From assembly GCF_001698125.1 (NCBI RefSeq), contig NZ_CP013854.1, forward strand, positions 4,836,001 to 4,900,000: a stretch of DNA of 64,000 bases, given 5' to 3'. Source of the DNA: Pseudonocardia sp. HH130630-07. Lineage in GTDB: Bacteria; Actinomycetota; Actinomycetes; Mycobacteriales; Pseudonocardiaceae. Position numbers and translations under genes: made by a program. A model generated the notes under the pieces. That model saw only the letters and a program-made list of their open reading frames with translations, was not told where the DNA came from and did not search any database. This document shows positions 52,036 through 61,296 of this stretch, piece by piece; position 1 is the first letter of the stretch, and each line of letters starts with the position of its first letter.

Positions 52036-53275
52036 CGGCCACGTAGCCCGCGACGGCGTAGAGCGACCCGGTCCAGGCGACCAGCGCCGTGCACAGCAGC
52101 GGCGCGACCCCGCCCAGGATCGAGGCGATCTGGTAGGACAGCGAGGCGCCGGAATACCGCATCCGGGTCGAGAACTGTTCCGCGAAGAACGCCGACTGCG
52201 GCCCGTACACCGCGGACCGGCAGGCCTGCACGACCAGCCCGCCGAGGACGAACAGCCACACGTTCGACGTCGAGACCAGCCAGAAGTACGGCACCGCGAA
52301 CAGTGCCAGCATCCCCATCCCGGCGAGGAACAGCGGACGGCGGCCGAACCGGTCCGACAGCAGGCCGAACAGCACGATCATCGGGATGTCGGACAGCGAC
52401 AGGAACGCGTTCGCGGTGAGGATCGTCGTGCGCTCGTAGGCGAGCTCGGTCGTCGCGTAGGTGACCAGCCACACCGAGCCCACGTAGAACGTCGAGTTCG
52501 TGGACAGGAACGATCCCGCCGCGAGCAGGATCTCCTTCGGGTAGGTCCGCAGCGCCTCGACGACCGGCATCCGGTTCGCCGCCTTGGCGTCCATCGTGTC
52601 CTGGAACACCGGGGACTCGTGCACCCCGAGCCGGATCCACATGCCGACGCCGATCAGCGCGATGCTGGCGAGGAACGGCACCCGCCAGCCCCAGGCCAGG
52701 AACTGCTCGTCGGTCAGCACGGCGGAGAGGACGGCGAACGTCGCCGTCCCCAGCACCAGCCCCAGCGGCACGCCGACCTGCGGCCAGCTGCCGTAGAAGC
52801 CGCGCCGGTGCGCCGGTGCGTGCTCGACGGCCATCAGCGCCGCCCCGCCCCACTCGCCGCCGACGCCGAAGCCCTGCAGGAACCGCAGCGTCACCAGCAG
52901 GATCGGGGCCCAGATGCCGAGCGTGTCGTAGCCCGGCAGCAGCCCCATGCCGACGGTCGCGGCGCCCATGAGCAGCAGCGAGTAGACGAGCATCGGTTTG
53001 CGGCCGATCCGGTCCCCGAAGTGCGCGAACACCGCACCGCCGACCGGCCGCGCGATGAACCCGACGGCGAACGCGCCGAACGCGGACAGCGTGCCGGTCA
53101 GCGGATCGACGGAGGGGAAGAAGACCTGGCCGAAGACGAGCGCGGCGGCCGTGCCGAAGATGAAGAAGTCGTACCACTCGATCGTGGTCCCGACGAGGCT
53201 GGCCGCGGCGACCTTGCGGGACGACCGGAGCGTGGGCGATGGTCCCGGCGACGCCGGCGGGACGGTGGCTGACAT
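51926..53275 (-). CDS. MHS-family MFS transporter
   Basis: 449 aa. GTTIEWYDFFIFGTAAALVFGQVFFP, HFGDRIGRKPMLVYSL and RFLQGFGVGGEWGGAALMAVEHAP are textbook MHS (ShiA/ProP-like) motifs; 12 helices. A second MHS gene (36.6 kb) is only moderately similar. Substrate unknown, probably a carboxylate. Confidence 0.87.
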   Translation of the reverse strand: MSATVPPASPGPSPTLRSSRKVAAASLVGTTIEWYDFFIFGTAAALVFGQVFFPSVDPLTGTLSAFGAFAVGFIARPVGGAVFAHFGDRIGRKPMLVYSLLLMGAATVGMGLLPGYDTLGIWAPILLVTLRFLQGFGVGGEWGGAALMAVEHAPAHRRGFYGSWPQVGVPLGLVLGTATFAVLSAVLTDEQFLAWGWRVPFLASIALIGVGMWIRLGVHESPVFQDTMDAKAANRMPVVEALRTYPKEILLAAGSFLSTNSTFYVGSVWLVTYATTELAYERTTILTANAFLSLSDIPMIVLFGLLSDRFGRRPLFLAGMGMLALFAVPYFWLVSTSNVWLFVLGGLVVQACRSAVYGPQSAFFAEQFSTRMRYSGASLSYQIASILGGVAPLLCTALVAWTGSLYAVAGYVAVISLVSMGCSYLMTETLRTGLRDSEAVASGGSAAGR

Positions 53276-53351
53276 GCACGGAAGGTAGGGCGTGTGCCCG
53301 GATCGTGTCGAGATGCACGACTGACCGGAGTGTCCACCGGTCGCCGGACGG

Positions 53352-54566
53352 TCACTCCGGGGTGCGGGCCCGCCGCCCGGCGAGCGCCCCCGCCGCGAGC
53401 AGCACCGCCAGACCCGCGAGCGGCACCACGAGCAGCCCGACCCGCAGCTCGGTCGCGTCGGCGACGACCCCGACGACCGGGGGAGAGGCCAGGAACCCGA
53501 CCCGCATCAGCCAGGTGACGACGGTCAGCCCGGTCCCCGGGGCGAGCCCCGGCAGGTTGTCGGCGGCGGTCATCGCGGCCGGGACGAGCGTCGCGACGCC
53601 GAACCCGGCGATGCCGAACCCGGCGATCGTCCCCGGCACCGAGGGGAAGGCGAGGGCCAGGCCCATGCCGACGAGCACCAGAGCGCCGCCGGTGCGGGCG
53701 ACCAGACGCTGCCCGAAGCGGTCCACCATCCGGTCGCCGATCAGCCGGCCCACGAACTGGCAGCCCTGCAGGGCCACGAACCCGAACCCGGCCACGGCGG
53801 CACCGGCACCCAGCCCCTGCAGGTGGACCGCGGCCCAGGTGGCGCCGGAGTCCTCGACGATCGTGCCGGAGTTGGCGATGACCCCGAACACGGCCAGCAT
53901 CAGCACCGTGCGCAGGCCCAGCCCCGCCCACGGGCGGACCGGCCGCTCGCCCGGCTGCGGGGCGGCCCGCTCGCTGTCCTCGCCGCCGGGCAGCAGCAGC
54001 GGGTAGACGGCGACCGCGATGAGCACCGACAGCAGCGAGGACAGGCACAGGTGCAGCACCAGCGGCAGCGCGATCCCGGCCGCCGCCGAGCCCATCAGGC
54101 CGCCGGCGACCGCGCCCACCGACCACAGCGCGTGGAAGGAGTTGAGGATCGACCGGCCGTAGCGGCGCTGCACCCGCATGCCGTGCGCGTTCTGCGCCAC
54201 GTCGACGATCGCGTCGGACGCCCCGACCAGGAACATCGCGGCGGCGAACAGACCCCAGGACGGGGCGAACGCCACCAGCACGACGCCGATCCCGATCGCC
54301 GCCATCCCGAACGAGGCGACCCGTGACGAGCGGAACCGGGCGATCAGCGCGCCCGCGGTGAGGCCGGCCAGCAGCGCACCGAACGGCATGGCGGCCACCG
54401 CGACCCCGAGCTGGGCGTTGCTCAGCCCGAGCGACTCCTTGATCTCCGGGAAGCGCGGCAGGACGTTCGCGTAGACCAGACCGTTGGTGAGGAAGACCAG
54501 ACCGACACCGCTACGGGCCCGCCGCTCGGTCCGTCCGGGGAGCACTGCCGTCGATCCGTCCGCCAC
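53352..54566 (-). CDS. MFS transporter, 12-helix
   Basis: 404 aa from GTG 54566. FLTNGLVYANVLPRFPEIKESLGLSNAQLG at the N-terminus and DAIVDVAQNAHGMRVQRRYGRSILNSFHALWSVGAVAG match the YbjJ/FucP-like group of MFS proteins. Substrate unknown. No close functional partner. Confidence 0.82.
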   Translation of the reverse strand: MADGSTAVLPGRTERRARSGVGLVFLTNGLVYANVLPRFPEIKESLGLSNAQLGVAVAAMPFGALLAGLTAGALIARFRSSRVASFGMAAIGIGVVLVAFAPSWGLFAAAMFLVGASDAIVDVAQNAHGMRVQRRYGRSILNSFHALWSVGAVAGGLMGSAAAGIALPLVLHLCLSSLLSVLIAVAVYPLLLPGGEDSERAAPQPGERPVRPWAGLGLRTVLMLAVFGVIANSGTIVEDSGATWAAVHLQGLGAGAAVAGFGFVALQGCQFVGRLIGDRMVDRFGQRLVARTGGALVLVGMGLALAFPSVPGTIAGFGIAGFGVATLVPAAMTAADNLPGLAPGTGLTVVTWLMRVGFLASPPVVGVVADATELRVGLLVVPLAGLAVLLAAGALAGRRARTPE

Positions 54567-54609
54567 GACGTCGATGATGCAGGACGTCCCCCGCCCGTCC
54601 GCGAACCGG

Positions 54610-55623
54610 TTACGCGGACTCCAGCAGCCTCAGCACCGCCCGCTCGACCCGCGCGCGGGCCCGTGGGTCGGTGCCGACGTCGGTCCCCGCCGGGATGCGG
54701 CGCAGCCCCGCGGCGACGGTGCGCCCGTTCTCGAAGGCGTGCACGATCCGCGGGTCGACGTAGGAGCTGCGGGCCACCGCCGGGGTGTTGCCGAGTGCCT
54801 CGGCCACCGCCCGCATCGCGGCGGCCTCCGCCCGGCGCAGGGCGGTCGCCGACGTGGGCGTCCCGTGCCCGGCGAGCGCGACCGCGGCGACCACGGTCGC
54901 GTTCCACGTCCGCAGGTCCTTGGCGGTGTGCTCGTCGGCGGTCAGCGTGCGGAAGTGGTCGTTCAGGTCGTCGGAGTGCACCGCCCGCCAGGTGCGGCCG
55001 TCGCGGTGCACGAGGAACCGGTCACCGTCCGGGCGGGCCCGGCGCAGCGACCGCACGACGCGGAGCAGGCCGTCGTCGCGGATCCGGATCTGCCGGTGGA
55101 TGCCGCCCTTGGCGGTGTAGGCGAACTCCAGACCGCCACCGCGCAGCCGCACGTGCTCGCGGCGCAGCGTGGACAGGCCGTAGGTGCCGTTCTCCGTGGC
55201 GTACTGCTCGCCGCCGGTCCGGAACACCCCGAGATCGAGGATCCGCATCGCGGCGCCGAGCACCCGGTCCCGCCCGGTTCCCCGGACGGCGAGCGCGGCG
55301 TCGACCCGGGAGCGGAACCGGGGCAGCCGGCGGGCGAGCGCCAGCACCCGGTCGTGCTTCACCGAGTCCCGGTCGGCGTGCCAGCGCGGGTGGTAGACGT
55401 ACTGGCGGCGGCCCGCGACGTCGTAGCCCACGGCCTGGATGTGGTCGCGCTCCCGGTCGGAGATCCAGACGTCGCGCCAGGCCGGCGGGATCACCAGCCC
55501 GTCGACCCGGGCCCGGGCGTCCGCGCCGAGGGCCGAGCCGTCGGCGGCGTGGTAGCTGAAGCCGCGGCCGCGGCGGCGCCGGGTCCAGCCGCCGCGGTAC
55601 GGGACGGCGCGGGTGAGTCGCAC
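54610..55623 (-). CDS. DNA topoisomerase IB (poxvirus-type)
   Basis: 337 aa from GTG 55623. N-terminal domain GRGFSYHAADGS, IPPAWRDVWIS, HIQAVGYDVAGRRQYVYHPRW; catalytic domain with RILDLGVFRTGGEQYATENGTYGLSTLRREHV, TAKGG, HTAKDLRTWNATV and the active-site Tyr in ARSSYVDPRIV (about residue 295). It relaxes supercoils by a 3'-phosphotyrosyl nick without ATP. Common single-copy gene in actinobacteria. Confidence 0.92.
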   Translation of the reverse strand: MRLTRAVPYRGGWTRRRRGRGFSYHAADGSALGADARARVDGLVIPPAWRDVWISDRERDHIQAVGYDVAGRRQYVYHPRWHADRDSVKHDRVLALARRLPRFRSRVDAALAVRGTGRDRVLGAAMRILDLGVFRTGGEQYATENGTYGLSTLRREHVRLRGGGLEFAYTAKGGIHRQIRIRDDGLLRVVRSLRRARPDGDRFLVHRDGRTWRAVHSDDLNDHFRTLTADEHTAKDLRTWNATVVAAVALAGHGTPTSATALRRAEAAAMRAVAEALGNTPAVARSSYVDPRIVHAFENGRTVAAGLRRIPAGTDVGTDPRARARVERAVLRLLESA

Positions 55624-55651
55624 GGGACGGGGTACCCCGCCCCGCCGCCGG

Positions 55652-56662
55652 TCATCCGCGCAGCGCGCTGAACTTCCCGGCGGTGCGGAGTGCTCCGGAG
55701 ACGCCCTTGTAGGCGCTGCTGCGGGCACCGTCGCGCAGCCCGCGGAGCTGGGCCCGGCGCTCCCGGCCCGCACCGCTCCAGGCCAGCAGCGAACGGCCCC
55801 ACGAGTCGCGGGCCAGCTCCTTGGTGCCGGCCTCGCGGGCCAGCAGGGCCCAGCGGTCGCCGAAGTCGTCGAGGCCGTCGCGGTAGGCGAACACCGCCGG
55901 GCGGATGTAGGCCATCCCCGGCGGCCGGCGGCGCATCGACGGCGCGTACTCGGCGATCACCTTGTCCAGGCACTCGAAGCGCCGCTGCCGGTTCGAGCTG
56001 ATCGAGCCGGCCCGCATCAGCCGCATGTCCAGCAGGTAGCGCCGGGTGCCCCACATCAGCGGGTAGTGCGATCCGGCCGCGATCCGCAGCCACATCTCGA
56101 AGTCGACCGCCGAGGGCAGCGACGAGTCGAAACCGCCGACCTGGTCGAAGCAGGCCCGCCGGATCATCAGCGAGCTGCCGTTGTGCGGCGGGTTGTTCTC
56201 GATGAGCTGCTTGTCGAGGTCCACGGCGCCGGTCGGCTGCCAGCGCAGCGCCACGACCTGGCCGCTCTCCAGCATCACGCGGGTGTGGCAGTAGGCCATG
56301 CCGACCCCGGGCGGTGCGGTGTGCAGCGTCTCCAGCATGTGCCGGAGGAACTGCGGGTGCCAGCGGTCGTCGCCGTCGAGGAAGGCGACGAAGGGCGCCT
56401 CGCTGTCGGCCAGCGCCCGGTTGCGGGCGGCGCCGGAGCCGCCGTTCTCGACCTGGATCAGCCGGATCCGGTGGTCCTGCTCGGCCTTCGCCCGGACCAC
56501 GTCGGCCGTGTCGTCGGTGGAGCCGTCGTCCACGACGAGGTACTCGAAGCGGGTCTCGGTCTGTGCGAGGACGGAGTCGATCGCCTCCCCGATCCACTGA
56601 CCCACGTTGTAGGCAGGGGTGATCACCGTCACCAGGACGTTGCGGTTCCGCACGCTCGGCAC
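55652..56662 (-). CDS. Family 2 glycosyltransferase
   Basis: 336 aa from GTG 56662. GT-A fold: VTVITPAYNVGQWIGEAIDSVLAQT, YLVVDDGSTDDTADVV, ENGGSGAARNRAL and the DxD in VAFLDGDDRWHP. An acceptor-side segment DFEMWLRIA follows. No membrane helix. It lies close to an ATP-grasp gene and a flippase, so an envelope or exopolysaccharide role is likely. Confidence 0.88.
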   Translation of the reverse strand: MPSVRNRNVLVTVITPAYNVGQWIGEAIDSVLAQTETRFEYLVVDDGSTDDTADVVRAKAEQDHRIRLIQVENGGSGAARNRALADSEAPFVAFLDGDDRWHPQFLRHMLETLHTAPPGVGMAYCHTRVMLESGQVVALRWQPTGAVDLDKQLIENNPPHNGSSLMIRRACFDQVGGFDSSLPSAVDFEMWLRIAAGSHYPLMWGTRRYLLDMRLMRAGSISSNRQRRFECLDKVIAEYAPSMRRRPPGMAYIRPAVFAYRDGLDDFGDRWALLAREAGTKELARDSWGRSLLAWSGAGRERRAQLRGLRDGARSSAYKGVSGALRTAGKFSALRG

Positions 56663-56936
56663 GTTATCAAGGCTCCCTCCGATGTGGGCCCGGCCGGACG
56701 TCCCGGCGGTCGGTGACCGGCGGTGTGCCGTCAGGGCATACCGGCAGGTTCGCCGCGGGCGGGTCGAGCGTTTCTCGAAACGGACAACGCCCGTCGATCC
56801 GGGCGGTTACTCCCGACACGCCGATCGTCGCCGGGACGCCGCCCGATCGTCGCCGAGATGCAGCCGGACCGTCGCCGGCCGGCCGGCGACGGGCCTCGCC
56901 GGTACCGGGGCCGGGGCGGCGGCTATCGTGCGAAGA
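56663..56936. other. 274-bp divergent intergenic region
   Basis: No coding sequence. Contains three nearby copies of a GATCGTCGCCG-like string (about 56823-56876), the second and third about 25 bp apart, and a few A/T-richer positions near 56770-56800. It must hold promoters for the divergent GT2 and ATP-grasp genes; I could not fix -35/-10 boxes. Confidence 0.4.
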
Positions 56937-57824
56937 ATGTCGTTCGACATCCGGGTGATGCTCTCCCGACGGTTCCGTTTCCTGCCGCACCGGGCCTTCG
57001 CGATCCTGCACCACGCCCTGTTCCAGGGTGAGATCACGACGCTGCGGAAGCCGCGGACCTACGCGCAGCTGCTCGCGAAGAAGAACCTCGGTGAGCAGTC
57101 CGAGCTCGTGCACATCACGGCGGACAAGTACCGGGTGCGCGAGCACGTGGCCGACCGGATCGGGGCCGAGCACCTCATCCCGCTGGTCCAGGTCGTGGAG
57201 CGCGCCCAGGACCTGGACCTGGAGTCGCCGCAGCGGCCCTACGTCGTGAAGGGCACGCACGGCTGCGACATGACCATCCTGGTCCCGCACCCGGCGGCCG
57301 CCGACCACGCCCGCATCCGGTCGACCGTCGCGCGCTGGCTGCGCACCGACTTCTTCGTGCACGGCTGGCGGGAACGGCCCTACCAGGGGCTGACCCCGCG
57401 CGCCGTGGTGGAGGAGTACATCGGCGACGGCACCAAGCCGCCGGCCGACTACAAGTTCTTCGTGTTCCACGGCGAGCCCGCGATGGTCGTCGTGGACCAG
57501 GACCGGTTCGTCGCGCACACCTCGACGCTGCTGCACCCGGACTGGGTGCCGTTCCGGATCTCCGGGCGGTTCGCCCAGGCGGACCGGCTCCCGGAGAAGC
57601 CGGCCTGCTACGAGCGGATGCTGGAGATCGCCCGGACCCTGGGCAAGGACTTCACCTTCGCCCGGATCGACCTCTACGACGTCGACGGCCACGTCTACTT
57701 CGGCGAGATCACGCACAACCCCGGTGGCGGGCTGGTCCGGTTGCAGCCGCGCGCCTTCGACCGCGCGCTGGGCAACCTCTGGCGCAACGGCACCCCGATC
57801 CCGGAGCGCTTCATCGCCCGCTGA
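56937..57824 (+). CDS. TupA-like ATP-grasp protein
   Basis: 295 aa from ATG 56937. YAQLLAKKNLGEQSELVHITADKYRVREHV at the N-terminus, PYVVKGTHGCDMTILV for the ATP-lysine, VVEEYIGDGTKPPADYKFFVFHGEPAMVVVDQDRF and FARIDLYDVDGHVYFGEITHNPGGG with the Mg ligands identify the TupA-like ATP-grasp family, first linked to teichuronopeptide synthesis. It ligates an amino acid or polyamine-like group to a carboxylated glycan. Confidence 0.85.
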   Translation: MSFDIRVMLSRRFRFLPHRAFAILHHALFQGEITTLRKPRTYAQLLAKKNLGEQSELVHITADKYRVREHVADRIGAEHLIPLVQVVERAQDLDLESPQRPYVVKGTHGCDMTILVPHPAAADHARIRSTVARWLRTDFFVHGWRERPYQGLTPRAVVEEYIGDGTKPPADYKFFVFHGEPAMVVVDQDRFVAHTSTLLHPDWVPFRISGRFAQADRLPEKPACYERMLEIARTLGKDFTFARIDLYDVDGHVYFGEITHNPGGGLVRLQPRAFDRALGNLWRNGTPIPERFIAR

Positions 57825-58011
57825 GGACGCGTGGGCTCCGGAGTGTGGCGGCTCGCTGCTTGGCCTGCCGCGGTCGTTAGAGATCGCGCTGACCGACCGG
57901 TTCTCCTCAACCGCCCTCTGGCTGGCTCACCTGATCGGCCGAGCGTCGGTGCGACCTCGCCCGCCCCCTCGTCTCCTCCGGAACTAGGGGAGCCCTGGTT
58001 ACCCTGGTCGC

Positions 58012-59211
58012 ATGGCAGCCACCGGTCATGTAGGGAAGCGCCTCGTCGAACTGCGGCTCTGGCGTGGCATGCAGGCACGGGTTGTCGCCGACTTGGCCGG
58101 GATCAGCCCGGGCTACCTGAGCATGCTGGAGGCCGGCGAGCGAGCGCTGAACAAGCGCTCCACGCTGGAGGCCATCGCGAACGCGCTGCGGGTCGCACCG
58201 TCCGAGCTGGGTGCGCTGCCGACTGACACGGTGCTGAACCCGGAGGTGGCGGAGGCGCTGGGCACGCTGCCCGATCTGGAAGCGGCCCTGACCGACGTCG
58301 AGCCGCGCGAGGCGACCGTCACGCCCCGCCCGCTGGACGCCGTCGTGGCCGAGCTGGATTACGCGGACGCCGAGCTGCGGCCCCGGAGCAAGATCGTCGA
58401 ACAGATGCAGATCGCACCGAGACTGGTCCGCGAGGCCAACTCCCTCTACGACGCCGAGCCGGGGCGCCGAGGTGAGGTGCTGGAGGCGATCGGGCGGACC
58501 TACAAGCTCGCCAACGTGTCCTCCCTCGCCCTCGGTGCCCGGTCGGTGGCGAGCCTGGCAGCCTCGGCGATGCGCGACGTCACGGCGGAGCTGGGGCCGG
58601 AGTGGGCCGGTGCCGTCGCCTTCGCGCGGAACAGCGCGCTGTCGGCCGGTGGCCGGGAGCGGGTCCTGGCCCGCGCGACCAAGACCCTTGACGGCTTGGA
58701 CAAGAGCGAGGATCGGCAACGACAGGTCGCCGGGATGCTCCACCTCCAGAGCGGTCTCGCGGCGGCGACGCTGGCTGACGGTGAGGGCGCCCGGGAGCAT
58801 GTCGGGGAGGCCCGGAACCTGGCCCGGCCCGGCGACGAGTTCGGTGCGCTGGCGATCGGATTCGGGCCGGACAACGTCGACTTCTGGGCGATGGCCGTAG
58901 AGATCGAGCTGGGCGAGCCCGGTCGGGCGATGTCGATCGCAGACCGCGCGATCCCGGAGCGGCACCCGAGCTGGAGCAGACAGTCCGCGTTCCACCTGGA
59001 CCGGGCGCGTGCTCAGTCCAGCGAGAAGAAGTACCGGAAGCCCGCGGTGTGGTCGCTGGTACGCGCCGAGATGCTGCACCCCGTGTCGACGAGGACGAGT
59101 GTGTGGGCGCGGTCGGTGACCGGAGATCTGCTGCGCACCGTGAAGCGGGACAGCCCGGAGGGCCGGGAACTGCGCGGCCTCGGCTACCGGATGGGCATCG
59201 CTCCGTCCTGA
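58012..59211 (+). CDS. XRE-family helix-turn-helix regulator with TPR-like C-terminus
   Basis: 399 aa from ATG 58012. HTH at residues about 8-65 (VGKRLVELRLWRGMQARVVADLAGISPGYLSMLEAGER with ALNKRSTLEAIANAL). The remainder is helical, about 300 residues, as in Streptomyces-type XRE/TPR regulators. The 187-bp upstream gap has no gene; GGTTACCCTGGTCGC lies directly before the ATG and no ribosome site is clear, so the message may be leaderless. Converges with a small Cys-rich gene, overlapping it by 28 bp. Confidence 0.85.
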   Translation: MAATGHVGKRLVELRLWRGMQARVVADLAGISPGYLSMLEAGERALNKRSTLEAIANALRVAPSELGALPTDTVLNPEVAEALGTLPDLEAALTDVEPREATVTPRPLDAVVAELDYADAELRPRSKIVEQMQIAPRLVREANSLYDAEPGRRGEVLEAIGRTYKLANVSSLALGARSVASLAASAMRDVTAELGPEWAGAVAFARNSALSAGGRERVLARATKTLDGLDKSEDRQRQVAGMLHLQSGLAAATLADGEGAREHVGEARNLARPGDEFGALAIGFGPDNVDFWAMAVEIELGEPGRAMSIADRAIPERHPSWSRQSAFHLDRARAQSSEKKYRKPAVWSLVRAEMLHPVSTRTSVWARSVTGDLLRTVKRDSPEGRELRGLGYRMGIAPS

Positions 59212-59513
59212 CCGGCCTCGTCCTCGTCGCGGTCCATCGCGGCGAGATGCTGGACGATCCGCGCCGGCACCACGGTGTCGAGCTGGCCGCGCCGGATCCA
59301 CGTCCGACGGATCGACGCCGCCGCGTCGGCGAGCAGCCGGATGTTGCAGGGGTGCTGCGGCATCCCGTGGGTCTGCGAGGGGCAGCCACGGCAGCGCCCC
59401 TTGCCGTCGTCGGTGTGCTCCTCGATCAGGTCGTCGGCGAGCCCCGGCACCTTGGCGAGGTACACAGCTCCGCAGGCATCCACTGTCACGGGAAGAACGC
59501 TATGGGTGACCAT
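59184..59513 (-). CDS. Small Cys-rich protein
   Basis: 109 aa from ATG 59513; GTG 59528 also possible. Cysteines are clustered as CRGCPSQTHGMPQHPC (about residues 37-52), like an incomplete zinc knuckle or Fe-S loop. No known family recalled. It is preceded by a perfect inverted repeat (59521-59536) and converges on the XRE gene; such small genes next to XRE regulators in actinobacteria are often their targets. Confidence 0.6.
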   Translation of the reverse strand: MVTHSVLPVTVDACGAVYLAKVPGLADDLIEEHTDDGKGRCRGCPSQTHGMPQHPCNIRLLADAAASIRRTWIRRGQLDTVVPARIVQHLAAMDRDEDEAGQDGAMPIR

Positions 59514-59520
59514 CTCGCCA

Positions 59521-59536
59521 CACTTCACACGAAGTG
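59521..59536. promoter_or_regulatory. Inverted repeat before the small Cys-rich gene
   Basis: CACTTC-ACAC-GAAGTG, a perfect 6-bp dyad with 4-base spacer, eight bases upstream of ATG 59513. Size fits a dimeric XRE-type operator. If the start is GTG 59528 it would overlap the coding start. Confidence 0.55.
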
Positions 59537-59629
59537 AACCGCACTGATTTGCGTACTGCCTTGATGAGCCATGCTCGGGTCGGCTCACCTGAAACTCCGA
59601 GGCACTGCGGTGCCCGGGCCCCGGTGGGC

Positions 59630-61030
59630 TCAGGGCTCGCGGACCCGCGGGATCTCGTGCGTCGGGTCGTCCGGACCGCCCACCGGCCCCCCGATCGGGC
59701 CGGTGCCGACGTCGTCCGGACGCTCCGGCGGGGCCGGCTGGCGCAGCCACCGGATCACCGACGGCGCGAACGCGATCGCCAGGACCAGCTCGCCGGCCAG
59801 CCAGGCCCATCCCACGACGTCGACGCCGAGCACCGGTGCCAGCAGCGGGATCCCGCCGAGCACGATGAGCGCGTGCACCGCCTGCTGCACCGCGAGCCCG
59901 AAGGTGCGGTTCGCGAGCCGGGACTTGGTCATCCACAGCGTCACCACCACCCGCGGCACCATCGACAGCATCAGCAGCTGCAGCACGGTGGTGGAGTTCT
60001 CGACGTACTCCGGCCCGTAGAACCACAGCAGCAGCGGCGCCGCGAGCGCGATCAGCAGTGACGACGGGACGACGATCAGCAGGATCCGGCGCAGCACGGC
60101 CCTGGCGAACAGGTGCGCCCGCTCGGGCCGCCGCGCCCCCTCGACGACCAGCGCCGAGGTGATCGCCACCGACAGCATGCTCATGGCCTGGAAGACGGTC
60201 TGCGCGGGCAGCAGGTAGGCGCTGGCGGCCTGACTGATCACCATGACGACGAGGACCGGCAGGAACGACGACATGGCCTGGTTGAACACCTGGCCCAGGT
60301 AGTCGCCCGCCATGTACCGGACCAGGGTCGGCCGGTCCGGGGCACCGGAGCCGGGCTCGGCGGCGGACTCGGCCGAGTGCCGCGGCAGCAGCCGGCGCGA
60401 GATCAGCAGGGTGAACGGCACCAGCAGCGCGATCACCGGCGCGCTCCACGACGTGAACACGCCGTCGGTGACCGAGAACGCGGCGACCACGACCAGCAGG
60501 ACGAGCTTCACCAGCCCGTAGACGCCGTTCTCCAGCACCACCCACATGGCCGAGCGGACCCCGGTGAGCACCTGGTCCTGCAGGTTGAAGATGGACCAGG
60601 CCGCGGTGGAGACGACGAACCACGCACCGAACCCGAACGAGACGTGCAGCGGGTCACCCGGCGCGTAGAAGAAGTGGCAGTACGCCATGACGGCCGTCGC
60701 CCCGACCACCGCGGCGGCCGCGGACGTCCCGTAGGCGAGCCGGACCAGCGAGCGCGAGTCCCGCCCGGCCGTCGGGAGGAAGCGGATGATGGCCTGGCCG
60801 AAGTTCAGCGAGGTCAGGACCGAGATCAGCAGCATCAGGTTGACCAGGGCGTTGCCCCGGCCGACCTCCTCGGTGCTGAACACCCGCGCCGCGAACACCC
60901 AGTAGAGGAGCCCGAACCCGGAGTTGACCACCGTGTTCAACATCAACGCGTAGGCGTTGCGGTAGAGCGGGTTCGCCATCTCCTGACGGGCCGAACGCAC
61001 GCGTCCGGCGACCATCGAGCCGACGCTCAC
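59630..61030 (-). CDS. Polysaccharide flippase-like membrane protein (MOP superfamily, Wzx/MATE type)
   Basis: 466 aa from GTG 61030; an earlier GTG at 61099 is in frame but adds only low-complexity Arg/Pro residues. 12-14 helices beginning with NAYALMLNTVVNSGFGLLYWVFAARVFSTEEVGRGNALVNLM, the usual Wzx opening (helix plus charged loop). C-terminal tail Pro/Gly/Asp-rich, cytoplasmic. With the GT2 and ATP-grasp genes it points to export of a lipid-linked glycan. Confidence 0.83.
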   Translation of the reverse strand: MSVGSMVAGRVRSARQEMANPLYRNAYALMLNTVVNSGFGLLYWVFAARVFSTEEVGRGNALVNLMLLISVLTSLNFGQAIIRFLPTAGRDSRSLVRLAYGTSAAAAVVGATAVMAYCHFFYAPGDPLHVSFGFGAWFVVSTAAWSIFNLQDQVLTGVRSAMWVVLENGVYGLVKLVLLVVVAAFSVTDGVFTSWSAPVIALLVPFTLLISRRLLPRHSAESAAEPGSGAPDRPTLVRYMAGDYLGQVFNQAMSSFLPVLVVMVISQAASAYLLPAQTVFQAMSMLSVAITSALVVEGARRPERAHLFARAVLRRILLIVVPSSLLIALAAPLLLWFYGPEYVENSTTVLQLLMLSMVPRVVVTLWMTKSRLANRTFGLAVQQAVHALIVLGGIPLLAPVLGVDVVGWAWLAGELVLAIAFAPSVIRWLRQPAPPERPDDVGTGPIGGPVGGPDDPTHEIPRVREP

Positions 61031-61296
61031 CGGCCGGCCACCGGACCCGCGGGGCGGGGAAGCGGTACGCCGTCTCCCGGACCGGCGTGGTGCTGCCACG
61101 CAACGTTCGAGGGGGGCACGGCGTCCACGCTAACGAGAACCCCTGCCGGGTGACCCGGCGGGGGAGCCCGGGAGACCCCGCGGGCTGCCCGGGTGCACCG
61201 CACGGGCAGTCGTGCCGGGGTCGCCCGGGGGGCGCGGTGCGGCGAAACGCTACCGTGCTCAGCAATCGTTCAACGGTCGAACCGAGGGGGGTCCTC

